DNA of 5,841 bases, from NCBI GenBank assembly GCA_005877675.1, contig VBNZ01000272.1:1-5841 (forward strand). The letters run 5' to 3'. How positions within the stretch are numbered: position 1 is the stretch's first letter; each line of letters opens with the position of its first letter. A model generated the notes under the pieces. The model made no database searches and was not told the origin of the DNA. It saw only the letters and a list, made by a program, of their open reading frames with translations. Below are positions 5,329 through 5,841 of the stretch, one piece after another. The position numbers and the translations under genes are program-made. The DNA is from Gammaproteobacteria bacterium. Lineage in GTDB: Bacteria > Pseudomonadota > Gammaproteobacteria > Xanthomonadales > Rhodanobacteraceae.

Positions 5329-5841
5329 TCAGCCATACACCGGAAACGTCTTGCACTGCTTGGTCACATTGCCGCGCACGCCCTCGATCACGCCCTCATC
5401 CTTCGGCGCGTCGAGCACATCGCAGATCCAGTTCGCCAGCGCGACACATTCCGGCTCCTTGTAGCCGCGCGTTGTCACCGCGGGTGTGCCGATGCGCAGG
5501 CCCGAGGTCACGAACGGTTTTTGCGGATCGTTCGGCACGGCATTTTTGTTGACCGTGATATGCGCCTTGCCGAGCGCGGCTTCGGCGTCCTTGCCGGTGA
5601 TCGGTTTTCCGATCATGTCGACGAGAAACAGATGATTCTGCGTGCCGCCGGAAACGATCTTGTAGCCGCGCTTGATCAACTCACCCACCATCGCCTGCGC
5701 GTTTTTTACCACTTGCGCCTGATATGCCTTGAACTCGGGTTCGAGCGCTTCCTTGAACGCGACGGCCTTGGCGGCGATCACGTGCATCAGCGGGCCGCCC
5801 TGGATGCCGGGGAACACGATCGACTGCAGCTTCTTCTCGAT
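5329..5841 (-). CDS. glyA: Serine hydroxymethyltransferase (partial, C-terminal 170 residues)
   Basis: GlyA is the PLP enzyme that interconverts serine and glycine while charging tetrahydrofolate with a one-carbon unit. The window holds its C-terminal part, about residues 247-417 by E. coli numbering; the PLP-lysine segment lies outside. Visible family segments are VFPGIQGGPLMHVIAAKAVA near the truncated end, KAYQAQVVKNAQAM, SGGTQNHLFLVD, AHITVNKNAVPNDPQKP, and TSGLRIGTPAVTTRG with the carboxylate-binding arginine. The protein ends CKTFPVYG followed by TGA at 5329. The frame is open to the window edge, starting IEKKLQSI before VFPG, so the truncation is only a window effect. It precedes nrdR by 118 bases on the same strand. 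Whether the two share a transcript cannot be decided here. Confidence 0.97.
   Translation of the reverse strand: MEKKLQSIVFPGIQGGPLMHVIAAKAVAFKEALEPEFKAYQAQVVKNAQAMVGELIKRGYKIVSGGTQNHLFLVDMIGKPITGKDAEAALGKAHITVNKNAVPNDPQKPFVTSGLRIGTPAVTTRGYKEPECVALANWICDVLDAPKDEGVIEGVRGNVTKQCKTFPVYG

Noticed and set aside
5211..5336. N-terminal extension of NrdR beginning MADRQEPAGSG
   Set aside because: The family starts at MHCPFC. The extension is translated from the heptamer repeat and spacer and overlaps the glyA end.

Overview
The window is a dense run of housekeeping genes, all read from the minus strand. It looks like chromosomal DNA of a high-GC gammaproteobacterium, most likely of the Xanthomonadales (Xanthomonas/Lysobacter/Rhodanobacter-like). 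Two things support that: the gene order glyA, nrdR, ribD, ribE, ribB(A), ribH, nusB, and a lumazine synthase carrying the 'VLNGVLAVEHHDD' segment that I associate with that order. The assignment rests on recalled family features, not on a search.

Layout in the direction of transcription (right to left): 3' end of glyA (5841-5329, 5' part outside the window); a 118-base spacer with a GC palindrome and a tandem heptamer repeat; nrdR (5210-4686); ribD (4633-3449), interrupted in frame by a paired REP-like palindrome; ribE (3456-2866, overlapping ribD by 8 bases); a CPBP-family intramembrane metalloprotease gene (2826-1984); ribB with a degenerate GTP cyclohydrolase II-like tail (1987-884, overlapping the protease gene by 4 bases as ATGA); ribH (831-340); and the first 100 codons of nusB (302-1, running out of the window).

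RibB makes the four-carbon unit 3,4-dihydroxy-2-butanone 4-phosphate. RibD deaminates and reduces the pyrimidine intermediate that descends from GTP. RibH joins the two branches into lumazine, and RibE dismutates lumazine to riboflavin. The entry enzyme, GTP cyclohydrolase II, is not supplied here: the RibA-like domain fused to RibB lacks the zinc cysteines, so a separate ribA should exist elsewhere. NrdR (repressor of ribonucleotide reductase genes) and NusB (rRNA antitermination) are conserved gammaproteobacterial neighbours of these rib genes.

No wholly new system is visible. The points most worth a second look are the REP doublet translated inside ribD, the membrane protease coupled to the rib genes, the missing obvious start codon for the ribD N-terminus, the heptamer repeat before nrdR, and a small hairpin over the ribH start. 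I saw no tRNA, rRNA, CRISPR array, insertion sequence or FMN riboswitch. No stretch without a gene exceeds 120 bases.
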